A DNA stretch of 64,000 bases from Sphingomonas crusticola. Its GTDB lineage: Bacteria; Pseudomonadota; Alphaproteobacteria; Sphingomonadales; Sphingomonadaceae. A model generated the notes under the pieces. It made no database searches, had not been told where the DNA came from, and saw only the letters and a list, made by a program, of their open reading frames with translations. Of this stretch, positions 6,849 through 16,653 are shown one piece after another. Position 1 is the first letter of the stretch. Every line of letters starts with the position of its first letter. Position numbers and translations under genes: made by a program. Location: positions 186,001-250,000 of the forward strand of contig NZ_QTJP01000001.1 of the NCBI RefSeq assembly GCF_003391115.1, given 5' to 3'.

Positions 6849-9164
6849 TTGAGCTTCGTTGGTAAGAAATCCGCGTTCGCATGGGGCGCATCGATCGGCG
6901 CCATTTTGTGCGCGACCGCCGCAATCGCGCAGGACGCACCTGCTGCGACCGCCGCCGCGTCGAGCGACGATCTTGGCGAAGTGGTCGTCACCGCCCAACG
7001 CCGGTCGGAGAATTTGCAGAACGTGCCGGTTTCGGTCGGCGTGATCAGCGGCGCGGATCAGCGCACCTTTACCGCCGGTGGCGACGACACCTTGCTCTCG
7101 CTCTCCGGCCGCGTGCCCAGCCTCTATGTGGAATCGACCACCGGCCGCATCTTCCCGCGCTTTTACATTCGCGGTCTCGGCAACATCGATTTCTATCTCG
7201 GCGCGTCGCAGCCGGTGTCGATCATACAGGACGATATCGTGCTGGAGCATGTCGTGCTGAAGTCGAATCCGGTGTTCGATGTGGGCCAGGTCGAAGTGCT
7301 GCGCGGCCCTCAAGGCTCGCTGTTCGGGCGCAACACGACCGCGGGCATTATCAAGTTCGACACCAATCGTCCGACCCAGACGCTGCAGGGCCAGGCTCAG
7401 GCCTCCTATGGCAGCTTCAACACGATCACGTTCGACGGTGGCGTCGGCGGTCCGATCGTAGCCGACAAGGTCGCCTTCCGGCTGTCGGCTTTGTACCAGC
7501 ATCGCGACGACTACGTCGACAACACCTTCACGGGCACCAGCGCCGACGGCACCGTGACGCCCAAGAAGAACACGATGGGCGGCTTCAACGAGAAGGACGT
7601 GCGGCTGCAATTGCTGTTCACGCCGACGGACAAGCTCTCGGTCCTGCTGTCCGGCCATGCCCGCGACTATGACGGTACTGCCACCTTGTTCGAGCGCGGC
7701 TACATCAAGAAGGGCTCCAACAAGCCGGTCGGCCCGCGCGACGAGGTTTCGTACGACGAAGCGCAGAACAACCCGCAGGCCTATAAGACCTATGGCGCGT
7801 CGGCGCATGTGTCGTACGACTTCGACTTCGCCACTTTGACGTCGATCACCGGCTACGAGACCACATCCGGCTACAGCCGTGGCGACACGGACGGCGGTGC
7901 GGCGGCAAACTTCCCGTTCAATGGCGTGGCCAACGGCTTCGGCGAATCCCAGGGCCAGATCCGCGACCTCGATCAGTGGACACAGGAAGTACGCCTCGCC
8001 AGCAATGGCCAGGATCGCTTCAAATGGCAGGTCGGGGGCATCTATTTCGACAGCCGCGACACGACCGATTTCTACCAGCGCGGCTATTTCCTGACGACCG
8101 CCGCGCGCAACCCGAACAATTGGGTGCGGTTGCACGACATTAACACGTCGTGGGGCATCTTCGGCCAGGTCAGCTATGACATCACCGACAAGCTGACCGT
8201 CACCGCCGGCGCGCGCGAGACCAAGGACACCAAGAGTACGCGTCTGCTCAAGACCGCCGATACGGCTGCCGGAGCGGTTACTTATGCCGGCCGCCGCTAC
8301 GTACGGCTGTCGGACAAGGAGCCGAGCTGGGATGCAAGCCTGCTCTACCAGATCGATCCGAATGTGAGCGTTTACGCGCGGGCGGCACGCGGCTTCCGCG
8401 GGCCGACGATCCAAGGCCGTTCGGCTGTATTCAACGCCGATTTCACCACGGCTAATTCGGAAAAGAACACATCGTTCGAAGCCGGCTTCAAGAGCAGCCT
8501 GTGGGACAATCGCCTGCGCCTGAATGCAACCGCTTTCGCCTATACGGTCAAGGACATCCAGCTGAACGGCAATGACAGCAACGGCAACGGCGTGCTGTTC
8601 AACGCGGATAAGGCGAAGGCCTATGGCCTGGAGGGCGATATCGAGCTGCGCCCGGTTCGCAACCTGACGCTGACCGCCGGCGCGAGCTACCTGCACACGC
8701 GCATCGACGACAAGAATGTCTATGCGCAGGCGTGCAGCCTGAACGGCGTGTTGGTCTGCACGGTCGGGGATCCGCTCTTCACCCGCGGCACGGGTACTGG
8801 CACGACCTATTTCGCGCAGATCAACGGCAACCCGCTGCCGCAGGCGCCGAAATACAACCTCAACTTTGCCGCACGCTATGACATGCCGCTAAGCGAGAGC
8901 GGCAAGCTGTTCGTCGCGACCGACTGGAACGTGCAGGGCTATACCAGCTACGTCCTGTACAAGACCAAGGAGTTCACCTCGAAGGGCAATTTCGAGGGCG
9001 GCGCCAAGATCGGGTACAGCGGCAACGATGGCGCGTACGAGATCGCAATCTTCGCGCGCAACATCACCAACGAGAAGAACCTCAAGGGCGTGATCGAGAA
9101 TTACATGGCGGCGGTCTATAACGATCCGCGCGTCATCGGCGTCTCGGTGTCCGGCAAGTTCTGA
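6849..9164 (+). CDS. TonB-dependent outer-membrane receptor
   Basis: 771 residues starting at TTG 6849, with AAGGGGAA 5 nt upstream. A Sec signal peptide ends near IAQDAPAA; the TonB-box-like stretch GEVVVTAQRR precedes the plug domain (ENLQNVPVSVGVI..., then QVEVLRGPQGSLFGRNTTAG, the diagnostic plug motif). The rest is a 22-strand barrel ending SVSGKF with a terminal Phe, as expected for BAM insertion. It lacks an N-terminal STN domain, so it is a plain transducer-less receptor. The ligand is unknown; no substrate genes lie immediately beside it. A strong hairpin terminator follows 30 bases downstream. Confidence 0.93.
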   Translation: MSFVGKKSAFAWGASIGAILCATAAIAQDAPAATAAASSDDLGEVVVTAQRRSENLQNVPVSVGVISGADQRTFTAGGDDTLLSLSGRVPSLYVESTTGRIFPRFYIRGLGNIDFYLGASQPVSIIQDDIVLEHVVLKSNPVFDVGQVEVLRGPQGSLFGRNTTAGIIKFDTNRPTQTLQGQAQASYGSFNTITFDGGVGGPIVADKVAFRLSALYQHRDDYVDNTFTGTSADGTVTPKKNTMGGFNEKDVRLQLLFTPTDKLSVLLSGHARDYDGTATLFERGYIKKGSNKPVGPRDEVSYDEAQNNPQAYKTYGASAHVSYDFDFATLTSITGYETTSGYSRGDTDGGAAANFPFNGVANGFGESQGQIRDLDQWTQEVRLASNGQDRFKWQVGGIYFDSRDTTDFYQRGYFLTTAARNPNNWVRLHDINTSWGIFGQVSYDITDKLTVTAGARETKDTKSTRLLKTADTAAGAVTYAGRRYVRLSDKEPSWDASLLYQIDPNVSVYARAARGFRGPTIQGRSAVFNADFTTANSEKNTSFEAGFKSSLWDNRLRLNATAFAYTVKDIQLNGNDSNGNGVLFNADKAKAYGLEGDIELRPVRNLTLTAGASYLHTRIDDKNVYAQACSLNGVLVCTVGDPLFTRGTGTGTTYFAQINGNPLPQAPKYNLNFAARYDMPLSESGKLFVATDWNVQGYTSYVLYKTKEFTSKGNFEGGAKIGYSGNDGAYEIAIFARNITNEKNLKGVIENYMAAVYNDPRVIGVSVSGKF

Positions 9165-9193
9165 ACTGTCCTCGCCGCTTGGCGTGACATTAC

Positions 9194-9227
9194 GGGCGGT
9201 GGCACTTCGGAGCCGCCGCCCGCTTTC
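9194..9227 (+). terminator. rho-independent-like terminator after TonB receptor
   Basis: GGGCGGTGGC (9194-9203) pairs with GCCGCCGCCC (9212-9221) around an 8-nt ACTTCGGA loop: 10 bp with one G-U, followed by a short T-containing tract (GCTTTCGTT). It lies 30 bp past the receptor stop and before the SDR gene. Confidence 0.7.
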
Positions 9228-9313
9228 GTTCCGGCCGGGTACGTCAGAAGGTCGAGCGCGCGCGGGCAGGGGACCTGTTGTAGGGGGACAGGGGATACGA
9301 GCGGGAGATCGTT

Positions 9314-10093
9314 ATGGATCTGGGGATTGCGGGCAGAACGGCATTGGTGTGCGCTTCGAGCCAGGGTCTTGGTCGCGGCTGTGCGGAGGCGCTGGCTGCT
9401 GAAGGCGTGCGGGTCGTCATCAACGGCAGAGAGGAAGGGCGGCTCAACCAGGTTGCGCGTGAAATTACGGCCGCGACGGGGGCAGAGGTCATCCCGGTCG
9501 TAGCGGATGTCGGAACGGAGAGTGGCCGCGCGGCCTTGCTCGCCGCTGCCGGGAGCATCGACATTCTCGTCAACAATAATGGCGGCCCGCCAGCCGCCGA
9601 CTTCGCGACCCTCGGCCACGATCAGCTGCTTGCTGGGATCGAGGCGAATATGCTGACGCCGATAGCGCTGGCGCAGGCGGTGATCCCCGCCATGGTCGAG
9701 CGGCGCTTCGGGCGGATCGTCAATATCACCTCCGGATCGGTTAAGATGCCGCTGCCCGGTCTCGATCTGTCGAGCGGCGCGCGGCTGGGCCTCACTGGAT
9801 TCCTCGCGGGGGTCGCACGTCAGGTCGCCTATGCCAATGTCACCATCAACGGCCTCTTGCCGGGTGCGTTCGACACGGCGCGGATCCACACGCTCGATAC
9901 GAAGCGAGCGGCGGAGACAGGCGACAGGGTCGAAGATGTTGCCGCGCGGCGGATGGAGGCGATACCCGCGAAAAGGCTGGGAAAGCCCGACGAATTCGGC
10001 GCCGTCTGTGCGTTCCTATGCTCGGTTCATGCAGGTTACATCACCGGACAGAATATTCTGCTCGACGGCGGCGCGTTTCCCGGCGTGCTCTGA
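9314..10093 (+). CDS. SDR-family oxidoreductase lacking the canonical Tyr/Lys
   Basis: A 259-residue Rossmann protein. ASSQGLGRG (about residues 14-22) is the dinucleotide loop, NNNGGPP the NNAG equivalent, and ITSGS supplies the catalytic-region serines. Where classical short-chain dehydrogenases have YxxxK, this protein reads SSGARLGL, with Ser and Arg in place of Tyr and Lys. That substitution occurs in a recognised SDR subgroup annotated as 3-oxoacyl-ACP reductase-like, so reductase activity should not be assumed. The C-terminal GQNILLDGGAF is typical. It stands alone between the TonB receptor terminator and the Yellow-like gene. Confidence 0.85.
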   Translation: MDLGIAGRTALVCASSQGLGRGCAEALAAEGVRVVINGREEGRLNQVAREITAATGAEVIPVVADVGTESGRAALLAAAGSIDILVNNNGGPPAADFATLGHDQLLAGIEANMLTPIALAQAVIPAMVERRFGRIVNITSGSVKMPLPGLDLSSGARLGLTGFLAGVARQVAYANVTINGLLPGAFDTARIHTLDTKRAAETGDRVEDVAARRMEAIPAKRLGKPDEFGAVCAFLCSVHAGYITGQNILLDGGAFPGVL

Positions 10094-10240
10094 TGAAACA
10101 GCGTCGACGGTCAGGTACCCGGCGCGGCTGCAGCGCGCTAACATACGTGAATCAGGCACTTTCTTTGAACTGATCGGCAGTCACCGTGTTCTATCCGAGC
10201 GTCGATTGTGTGTCGGTGGGACAGCGAAGGAGCCATGATC

Positions 10241-11362
10241 ATGAGGAAGAGCCTGTGGGTCCTGGGCGGACTGGGTGTTGGGCTGGCAATCGCGGGCGGC
10301 TTTGCCGGCAGGGCCGCACTGGCGCGGGCGCGTGGTCCGCTGGAACGGTTGGCGCAGTTCGATCATCAGGTCACAGGTGTCGCGGTCACGCAGGACGGCC
10401 GCCGCTTCGTCAACTTTCCTCGCTGGACCGATGACGCGCCGATTTCGGTCGCCGAGCTGATGCCCGACGGATCGCTGCGACCATATCCCGATGAGAAATG
10501 GAACAGCTGGCGCAATGCCAAGGCGGCGGAGCTGCCCGTCAGCGACTATTTCGTGTGCGTTCAGTCGGTCGTGCCGGATGGCCATGGCAATCTATGGGTC
10601 CTCGACCCCGGAGCGCCCGGCAACGAGAAAATCCTGCCGGGGGCGCCGAAGCTGGTGAAGATCGAACTGGCGAGCGATCGCGTCACCAAGGTGATCCCCG
10701 TGCCGGAGGATGTTGCCCTCCAGGGTAGCTATTTGAACGATATACGCTTCTCGCCTGACGGGAAGCTTGCCTACATCACAGACAGCGGAACGCGGGGTGC
10801 GATCATCGTCGTCGACCTGGTCGGTGGGAAAAGCTGGCGCACGCTCGACGGCCACGCCTCCACGCAGGTCGACAAGAGCGTCAATGTGATCATCGACGGA
10901 CGGCAATTGGTCCGCCCGGACGGTCGCCAGCCTATGTTCTCGGCGGACGGCATCGCTCTCTCCAACGACGGTAGGATTCTGTATTATCAGGCGCTTACGG
11001 GGAGCACTCTCTACGCGATCGAAACCGCCAAGCTCCAGCAGGATATCACCGAAGCCGTTCGCGCCGCAGCGGTCAGGAACGTCGCCACGACCCATGTGGC
11101 GGACGGCCTGTGGATGAGCAAGGCCGGGGTGCTCTACCTGACCTCGCCGACGGACTATTCGATCACACGGCTCAACAAGTTCAAGGTCGAACATGTGTTG
11201 ACCGATCGCCGGCTGCGTTGGCCAGACACCTTCGCCGAGGACGCCGACGGACGCATCTATGTCACCGCCAGTCACATTCAGGATACGATGTGGTTCAAGC
11301 CAGGTGCGCCGCCCTCCGTGCGCACCGCCTTGTTCGCCTTCCAGCCCGACGCTTTGAATTGA
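10241..11362 (+). CDS. membrane-anchored Yellow/MRJP-family (dopachrome tautomerase-related) protein
   Basis: 373 residues. MRKSLWVLGGLGVGLAIAGGF is an N-terminal signal anchor. The remainder shows the six-bladed propeller signature of the major royal jelly protein/Yellow family: NFPRW near the start, LWVLDPG, YLNDIRFSPDG, YITDSG and GIALSNDGR. Bacterial members resemble SMP-30/gluconolactonase-like sugar lactonases; the substrate is unknown. ATG 10241 was preferred over ATG 10235 because AAGGAG lies 8 nt ahead of it rather than 2. It is convergent with the small secreted protein gene at 11389. Confidence 0.82.
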   Translation: MRKSLWVLGGLGVGLAIAGGFAGRAALARARGPLERLAQFDHQVTGVAVTQDGRRFVNFPRWTDDAPISVAELMPDGSLRPYPDEKWNSWRNAKAAELPVSDYFVCVQSVVPDGHGNLWVLDPGAPGNEKILPGAPKLVKIELASDRVTKVIPVPEDVALQGSYLNDIRFSPDGKLAYITDSGTRGAIIVVDLVGGKSWRTLDGHASTQVDKSVNVIIDGRQLVRPDGRQPMFSADGIALSNDGRILYYQALTGSTLYAIETAKLQQDITEAVRAAAVRNVATTHVADGLWMSKAGVLYLTSPTDYSITRLNKFKVEHVLTDRRLRWPDTFAEDADGRIYVTASHIQDTMWFKPGAPPSVRTALFAFQPDALN

Positions 11363-11388
11363 GCCCCGCCGCGTATGGCTGCGCCTCG

Positions 11389-11769
11389 TCAGCGACGATC
11401 CGTCTGATAGCCGCGCCGCCGATACCGGGCGCGCTCACTTTCGAACGAGAAGGCGGCCGAGCCCGTATCGCCAAGCGGAACTACGGCGGTTCCATAGGTC
11501 GATCGATAGCCGCCCGTGCCGATTTCCACACCCATCTCGCCATGGATGCGGCCGTCCGGCGCAGTGGCGCCATCCAGCGAATGCTGCGGGTGGGTTGCGC
11601 CATATTCCAACGCCGCTTCGCGCTGCTCCGGCGTCAGGCGGACGGTACCGGGCAGCGACGGATCGGCGGGAATGGTGCCTGAGAAGAAGGGCGCCTCGGT
11701 CGCGACTGCCTGAGCGAGACATGGCGCGGCCACAAAGATGGCGAGCGCGGCGACAGCAATGGTCTTCAT
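11389..11769 (-). CDS. small secreted hypothetical protein
   Basis: 126 residues with a clear Sec signal peptide (MKTIAVAALAIFVAAPCLAQA). The mature part is rich in Gly, Thr and charged residues and ends in an Arg-rich tail (RARYRRRGYQTDRR). AGAGGG lies 6-11 nt before ATG 11769; the frame extends to 11910 but that part runs toward the end of the histidine kinase gene and looks non-coding. I do not recognise a family. It could be transcribed with the kinase unit upstream on the same strand, 77 bp away. Confidence 0.65.
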   Translation of the reverse strand: MKTIAVAALAIFVAAPCLAQAVATEAPFFSGTIPADPSLPGTVRLTPEQREAALEYGATHPQHSLDGATAPDGRIHGEMGVEIGTGGYRSTYGTAVVPLGDTGSAAFSFESERARYRRRGYQTDRR

Positions 11770-11845
11770 GATAACCCTCTTTCGCATCATCATAAGACCG
11801 CTGCGCCTGTCGCGCCGCTGAACGACGCGACAGCAGGTCGATTGT

Positions 11846-13525
11846 TCAACGCGGTCCACGTCGCTCGCGATGGCCGTGTAACGGTACGACATTGTCCTCG
11901 TTTTCGCCATTGCCCAGCTCGTTCAATGCCTCGGCCAGCTCGAGCAACCCAAACGGCTTGTTGAGACGCGGCAGGCCCAGCACCGGTTCGGCCACGCCGG
12001 TATAACCGGTGACCAGCAGGATCGGCAGTCCGGGCCGGTCGCGGCGGATCCGGCGCGCCAGTTCGCCGCCATCCATACGAGGCATCTTATAGTCGGTAAT
12101 GACGGCGTCGACCTCCAGACCCGTTTCGAGCTTGGCGAGCGCTTCCTCGCCTCCGGCGGCCTCGATCACCTCGTGGCCGAGGTCCCGCATCATTTCGGCC
12201 GTACCCTTGCGGACCAACTCTTCGTCATCGACGAACAGGATCGTCATGAGCTGGTTTTGTGGGGCAGGGCGGCCGCCGCCACGGGCCTGATCGGCGCGGC
12301 GCGGCTGGTGCGTAATGGGCAAGTAAAGATCGGCGCGGGTTCCGTTGCCTGGGCTGCTGGATAGGGTGAACGCCCCGTTGAGCTGTCCGGCGAGACCGTG
12401 CACCATCGACAGGCCGAGTCCGGTGCCGCGGCCCGTCTCCTTGGTCGAGAAGAAGGGTTCGACCGCGCGTGCCAGCGTCGGCCCGTCCATGCCCTCACCG
12501 GAGTCGATCACGGAAAGCCGGACATACAGGCCAGGCGCGAGCTTTGCGTCTTCGCCGGGGCTCACCAGCGCCTGATCACAAGCGACCGTCAGCACTCCTC
12601 CCTCGGGCATTGCGTCGCGCGCGTTGACGCACAGGTTGAGAAGCGCCAGCTCGAGTTGATTGGGATCGGCCAGCGCACGCGGCAGATCCGCAGCGCAATG
12701 CAAGCGCAGCTCGATCGTGGGCCCAACCGAGCTGACGATCAGGTCGCGCATGCCGTTCAGCAGCTCGCCGACATCGACCGCGTCGGTTTGCAGTACCTGG
12801 CGGCGTGCGAAGCCCAGCAGCCGCTGCACCAGCGTCTTGGCTCGCTCGCCGGATTGCAGGGCATGGCCGATCAACCGGTCGATGCGGGCGTCATTGCCGG
12901 CGACCTTGTGCTGGAGCAGATCGAGCGCTCCGATGATCGGCGTCAGCAGGTTGTTGAAATCATGCGCCACGCCGCCGGTCAGCTGGCCCAGCGTCTCCAG
13001 CTTCTGTGCTTCGTGCAACTGCTCGACCGCCTGTTCGCGCTCGCGCGTCCGCTCCTCGACGCGCCGTTCAAGATCGGCGGCAAGCGAATGTAATTCCTCA
13101 AGTCGTGCCCGCGCATCATATTGCCGCTGGCGGCCGCGCCGCGCTGCTTGCGCCAGGCTGATCAACGTCGTGGGGTGAAACGGACGCTCCAGGAACGTGA
13201 CGTTGCCGAGCATATCCAGATAGCGGCCGGCCGCCGGATTACGTTCGAGCCCGCCGCCACGCACCGTCAGCAGAATGAAAGGAAAATCCGACCATTCGGG
13301 TTGTGTCTGGATCCACTGCGACAAAGCGTTGAGATCAGCGTCCCTCAACGCTTCTTCGGTAATCACGCCAAAGCCGGCACCGGCCTTCAGTTCGTCGAGC
13401 AGCATGGTGACCGAGCTGCAGACGATGCTGGCAAATCCCTTCTCCGCCAGCATCGCCGCAGCGATGCCCGCGTCGCGTCCCTGCGGTGCCAGGATCAAAG
13501 CGCGTTCGGAAAGATGCGGGATCAA
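11846..13525 (-). CDS. hybrid histidine kinase/response regulator paired with KaiC-like protein
   Basis: 559 residues. Residues 1-125 look like a degenerate receiver; 135-180 form a charged coiled coil; GGVAHDFNNLL carries the phospho-accepting His188. The ATPase domain has NLCVNARDA (N box), DSGEGMD (G1) and GTGLGLSMV (G2). A C-terminal receiver follows (FVDDEE acidic pocket, ITDYKMPRMDG with the phospho-acceptor Asp near 476, conserved KPF Lys). There is no membrane segment, so it is cytoplasmic. The TTG start overlaps the KaiC-like stop (TTGA), implying co-translation, and the two probably work together in stress or redox signalling. No DNA-binding output domain is present. Confidence 0.88.
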   Translation of the reverse strand: MIPHLSERALILAPQGRDAGIAAAMLAEKGFASIVCSSVTMLLDELKAGAGFGVITEEALRDADLNALSQWIQTQPEWSDFPFILLTVRGGGLERNPAAGRYLDMLGNVTFLERPFHPTTLISLAQAARRGRQRQYDARARLEELHSLAADLERRVEERTREREQAVEQLHEAQKLETLGQLTGGVAHDFNNLLTPIIGALDLLQHKVAGNDARIDRLIGHALQSGERAKTLVQRLLGFARRQVLQTDAVDVGELLNGMRDLIVSSVGPTIELRLHCAADLPRALADPNQLELALLNLCVNARDAMPEGGVLTVACDQALVSPGEDAKLAPGLYVRLSVIDSGEGMDGPTLARAVEPFFSTKETGRGTGLGLSMVHGLAGQLNGAFTLSSSPGNGTRADLYLPITHQPRRADQARGGGRPAPQNQLMTILFVDDEELVRKGTAEMMRDLGHEVIEAAGGEEALAKLETGLEVDAVITDYKMPRMDGGELARRIRRDRPGLPILLVTGYTGVAEPVLGLPRLNKPFGLLELAEALNELGNGENEDNVVPLHGHRERRGPR

Positions 13526-15006
13526 TCCTCATCCGCCTCGAGTAAACGCGTGCCGGTTTCGACGAGCGTCGGCACGCCGCGCAAAACGCCCTGAAACCCA
13601 ATGAGAGGCTCGCCCAACGTCACGCCGTGATTGTCGATGCGATATTCGCGGATCGTGTCCTCATGGGCCCCAGTGCGCTTCTTGATGACCGATATGGCGC
13701 GGCGCACCCGTCCTTGTGCTTCGAAATAGCGGAGCAGGATGACCGTATCGGCCAGATAGGTAACGTCGACGGGGGCTCGCATGTCCCCGACCAGCCCGTG
13801 CTGAGCTACGGTCAGGAAGGTCGAAACCCCCTGTCGGTTCAGATATTGCAACAGCTCGTGCATATGCAGCACCAGCGCCTGCTCGGCGGGCATGGCTGCC
13901 TGATAGCCATTGAGGCTGTCGATCACGAGCGTGCGCGCTTCATATACTTCCACGCAGCGGCGCACGCGCTCCGAAAACTCGCCGGGACTGAGCTCGGCCG
14001 CATCGACCTGCTCGATGACCAGCTTATCGGCGTCGACGAGCGCTTGAAGGTCGACACCCATGCTCTTCGCGCGAGCGAACAATACCCCCAGTTCTTCGTC
14101 GAAGACGAACATCGCCGCGCGCTCCCCGCGGGCGATCGCGGCGGATATGAACGTCAATGTCAGCAGCGATTTGCCAGTCCCCGCCGGTCCAAGGATCAGC
14201 ACGCTCGATCCGCGTTCGATCCCCCCGCCGAGCAATGCATCGAGCTGGGGTAAATGGCTGCCAAGCGGCTCACGGGAGAAATCGGTCTTGTGCTCGGCCG
14301 ATACCAATCTTGGGAAAACCCGCACCCCGCCAGTGTCGATTACGAAATCGTGGTAACCACCGCGATATTTCTGTCCGCGATATTTAACGACGCGCATGCG
14401 CCGCCGCTCGGCGCCGTAATCCGGGGAAAGCTCCTCAAGACGAAAGACGCCGTGGGCGATGCTGTGCATTGTCCGGTCCGTCGCCTCGGCGGTCATGTCG
14501 TCAAGCATGAGCACGGTGGCATCGTGGCGTGAGAAATAATGCTTAAGGGCGAGGATCTGCCGTCGATAGCGGAGCGAGCTCTGCGCCAGCAGGCGGATTT
14601 CGGAAAGGCTGTCGATTACCACCCGCTGCGGCTTCAGCGCCTCGAACCGCTCGAAGATGCGCTTGGTAGTTTCGCCCAGTTCCAAGTCCGAGGAGTAGAG
14701 CAGGCTTTGCTGCTGGTCCTCGTCGAGCAGGCTTTCGGGAGGGATCAGTTCGAAAATCTCAACGCCATCGAGCGGCCAGCCGTGCGAGGCGGCGCCGGCG
14801 CGAAACTCAACCTCGGTTTCGGACAGCGTGATATAGAGCGTACGTTCGCCGGCTGCGGCGCCCGAAATCAGCCACTGCGTCGCGATCGTCGTCTTACCGG
14901 TGCCAGGCGAACCTTCCAGCAGGAATAGCCGCGCACGCGCCAATCCGCGAGTGATATCGTCCAGCCCTGCAATGCCAAAGAGCGCCTGGTTGGGTGCCTC
15001 AGTCAA
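13522..15006 (-). CDS. KaiC-like double-domain RecA-fold ATPase
   Basis: 494 residues, two KaiC/RecA domains. Walker A motifs are GSPGTGKTT (residues 32-40) and GPAGTGKSL (273-281); Walker B-like stretches RVVIDSLSE and TLVIDSLNG follow in each half. FDEELG near 303 carries the paired glutamates of the second domain. Cyanobacterial KaiC is a clock kinase, but no kaiA or kaiB lies nearby and the partner is a hybrid kinase, so a stress or signalling ATPase is more likely. Start TTG 15006 with AGGAG 6 nt upstream. It is the first gene of a two-gene unit, with a possible general stress promoter just upstream. Confidence 0.9.
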   Translation of the reverse strand: MTEAPNQALFGIAGLDDITRGLARARLFLLEGSPGTGKTTIATQWLISGAAAGERTLYITLSETEVEFRAGAASHGWPLDGVEIFELIPPESLLDEDQQQSLLYSSDLELGETTKRIFERFEALKPQRVVIDSLSEIRLLAQSSLRYRRQILALKHYFSRHDATVLMLDDMTAEATDRTMHSIAHGVFRLEELSPDYGAERRRMRVVKYRGQKYRGGYHDFVIDTGGVRVFPRLVSAEHKTDFSREPLGSHLPQLDALLGGGIERGSSVLILGPAGTGKSLLTLTFISAAIARGERAAMFVFDEELGVLFARAKSMGVDLQALVDADKLVIEQVDAAELSPGEFSERVRRCVEVYEARTLVIDSLNGYQAAMPAEQALVLHMHELLQYLNRQGVSTFLTVAQHGLVGDMRAPVDVTYLADTVILLRYFEAQGRVRRAISVIKKRTGAHEDTIREYRIDNHGVTLGEPLIGFQGVLRGVPTLVETGTRLLEADED

Positions 15007-15034
15007 CCGATACTCCTAAAAAAATCGCTTGGTG

Positions 15035-15060
15035 AACGCGCGCTCTCGCGAGAGGTTCAT
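15035..15060 (-). promoter_or_regulatory. possible EcfG-type general stress promoter
   Basis: On the minus strand, TGAAC (5' end near 15060) and CGTT (15038-15035) are 16 nt apart, resembling the alphaproteobacterial EcfG consensus GGAAC-N16/17-CGTT with one mismatch in the -35. It ends 28 bp before the KaiC-like TTG. The spacer is itself a palindrome (CTCTCGCGAGAG), so the site could instead be an operator. Confidence 0.4.
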
Positions 15061-15192
15061 ACCGATAGGGAAACAGGCCATTTCGAGCAATTGACGTCGA
15101 TCAACTCATGACTGCCCGGCCGCACTATCACGTGCGTTTAATTTGTCGCTTTTGCCTATACAGGGAAGAAACGGCTCCCCTTAGCGTGCCAA

Positions 15193-16566
15193 TCAAGCGG
15201 CCGCTTTTTCCCGCTCGCGCATTTCCTGGTTGAGCATTTCGGCGAGCAGGAACGCCAATTCGATACTTTGGCTCGCATTGAGGCGCGGGTCGCAATGCGT
15301 GTGGTAGCGATCCGCCAAGCCTTGTTCGGTTACCGCGATCGCACCGCCCGTGCATTCGGTGACATTCTGGCCGGTCATCTCGGCATGGATGCCGCCGCCA
15401 TGGGTGCCTTCGGCGCGATGGACCGCGAAGAAGCCGCGCACTTCTGCCAATATCCGCTCGAACGGCCGCGTCTTGTAGCCGTTGGCCGCCTTTACGACGT
15501 TGCCGTGCATCGGATCGCAGCTCCACACGACCGGCCGGCCCTCGCGCTTCACGGCGCGTACCAGCGCGGGCAGCCCTGCCTCAATCTTGTCGTAGCCGTA
15601 ACGCGTGATGAGCGTGATGCGGCCGGGCTGGCGCGCCGGATCGAGCGTATCGAGCAGGCGCAGCAGCACGTCAGGATCCAGGCTCGGGCCGCATTTGATG
15701 CCGATCGGGTTTCCGACCCCGCGCAGATATTCGACATGGGCGGACCCCAGGAAGCGCGTGCGATCGCCGATCCACAACATGTGCGCACTGGTATCGTACC
15801 AATCGCCGGTCAGGCTGTCCTGACGGGTCAGGGCCTGCTCATACTGCAGCAGCAAAGCTTCATGGCTGGTGTAGAAGCTGGTCGCGCGCAATTGCGGGAC
15901 CGTTTCCGGATTTACCCCGCATGCGGCCATGAAGCTCAATGCCTCGCCGATGCGATCCGCCAGCTGCTGATATTGCGCCGCCCAGGCCGAGCGTCCCATA
16001 AAATCGAGCGTCCAGGCGTGAACCTGCTGGAGATTGGCATAGCCGCCCTGAGCAAACGCCCGCAGCAGATTAAGCGTCGCTGCCGACTGGCTGTAGGCTT
16101 TGACCATCCGCTCCGGATTGGGCGCACGGCTTTCCGGCGTGAAGGCGATGTCGTTGACGTTATCGCCACGATAAGAAGGAAGGCTGACGCCGTTTATTTC
16201 CTCCATGTCGGAAGAACGCGGCTTGGCGAACTGGCCCGCCATGCGGCCGACCTTCACCACCGGCAGCTTCGACGCGTAGGTCAGCACCACCGCCATCTGC
16301 AGGATGACGCGAAACGTATCGCGGATATTGTTGGGATGGAATTCGGCAAAGCTCTCCGCGCAATCGCCACCCTGGAGCAGAAACGCCTTGCCGGCGGCGA
16401 CCTGCGCCAGATCGGCGGTCAATGCGCGCGCTTCACCTGCAAATACCAGTGGCGGGTAATGACCGAGTTCCGCTTCGGCCGCGGCCAAAGCCTGCGGATC
16501 GGGGTAGGTCGGGAGCTGCCGCGCCTCGTGCGCACGCCAGCTTTCGGGAGTCCAGTTCGTCGCCAT
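15193..16566 (-). CDS. 3-deoxy-7-phosphoheptulonate synthase, class II
   Basis: A 457-residue class II (plant-type) DAHP synthase, first enzyme of the shikimate pathway: phosphoenolpyruvate plus erythrose 4-phosphate to DAHP. Recognisable are [39 protein letters not shown] and CDPMHGN, including the metal-site Cys and His. Length is normal. ATG 16566 was chosen over the TTG at 16572 because GAGGA lies 9 nt upstream of the ATG. It is followed on the same strand by no obvious aromatic pathway gene; cysS lies 87 bp upstream. Confidence 0.94.
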   Translation of the reverse strand: MATNWTPESWRAHEARQLPTYPDPQALAAAEAELGHYPPLVFAGEARALTADLAQVAAGKAFLLQGGDCAESFAEFHPNNIRDTFRVILQMAVVLTYASKLPVVKVGRMAGQFAKPRSSDMEEINGVSLPSYRGDNVNDIAFTPESRAPNPERMVKAYSQSAATLNLLRAFAQGGYANLQQVHAWTLDFMGRSAWAAQYQQLADRIGEALSFMAACGVNPETVPQLRATSFYTSHEALLLQYEQALTRQDSLTGDWYDTSAHMLWIGDRTRFLGSAHVEYLRGVGNPIGIKCGPSLDPDVLLRLLDTLDPARQPGRITLITRYGYDKIEAGLPALVRAVKREGRPVVWSCDPMHGNVVKAANGYKTRPFERILAEVRGFFAVHRAEGTHGGGIHAEMTGQNVTECTGGAIAVTEQGLADRYHTHCDPRLNASQSIELAFLLAEMLNQEMREREKAAA

Positions 16567-16653
16567 GATCAATGTTCCTCGCGCCGCATTTCGCGGATGG
16601 GACGCGCAATGGCAAGGATAAGCCTGCTTGGGGCCGGCGCAGACTGGGTTGGG

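Noticed and set aside
6789-8696. A 635-codon minus-strand frame inside the TonB receptor gene
   Set aside because: Antisense to unmistakable plug and barrel motifs; composition is non-protein-like.
13522-15006. Circadian clock gene
   Set aside because: Sequence is KaiC-like, but kaiA and kaiB are absent and the partner is a hybrid kinase, so a clock role is not supported.
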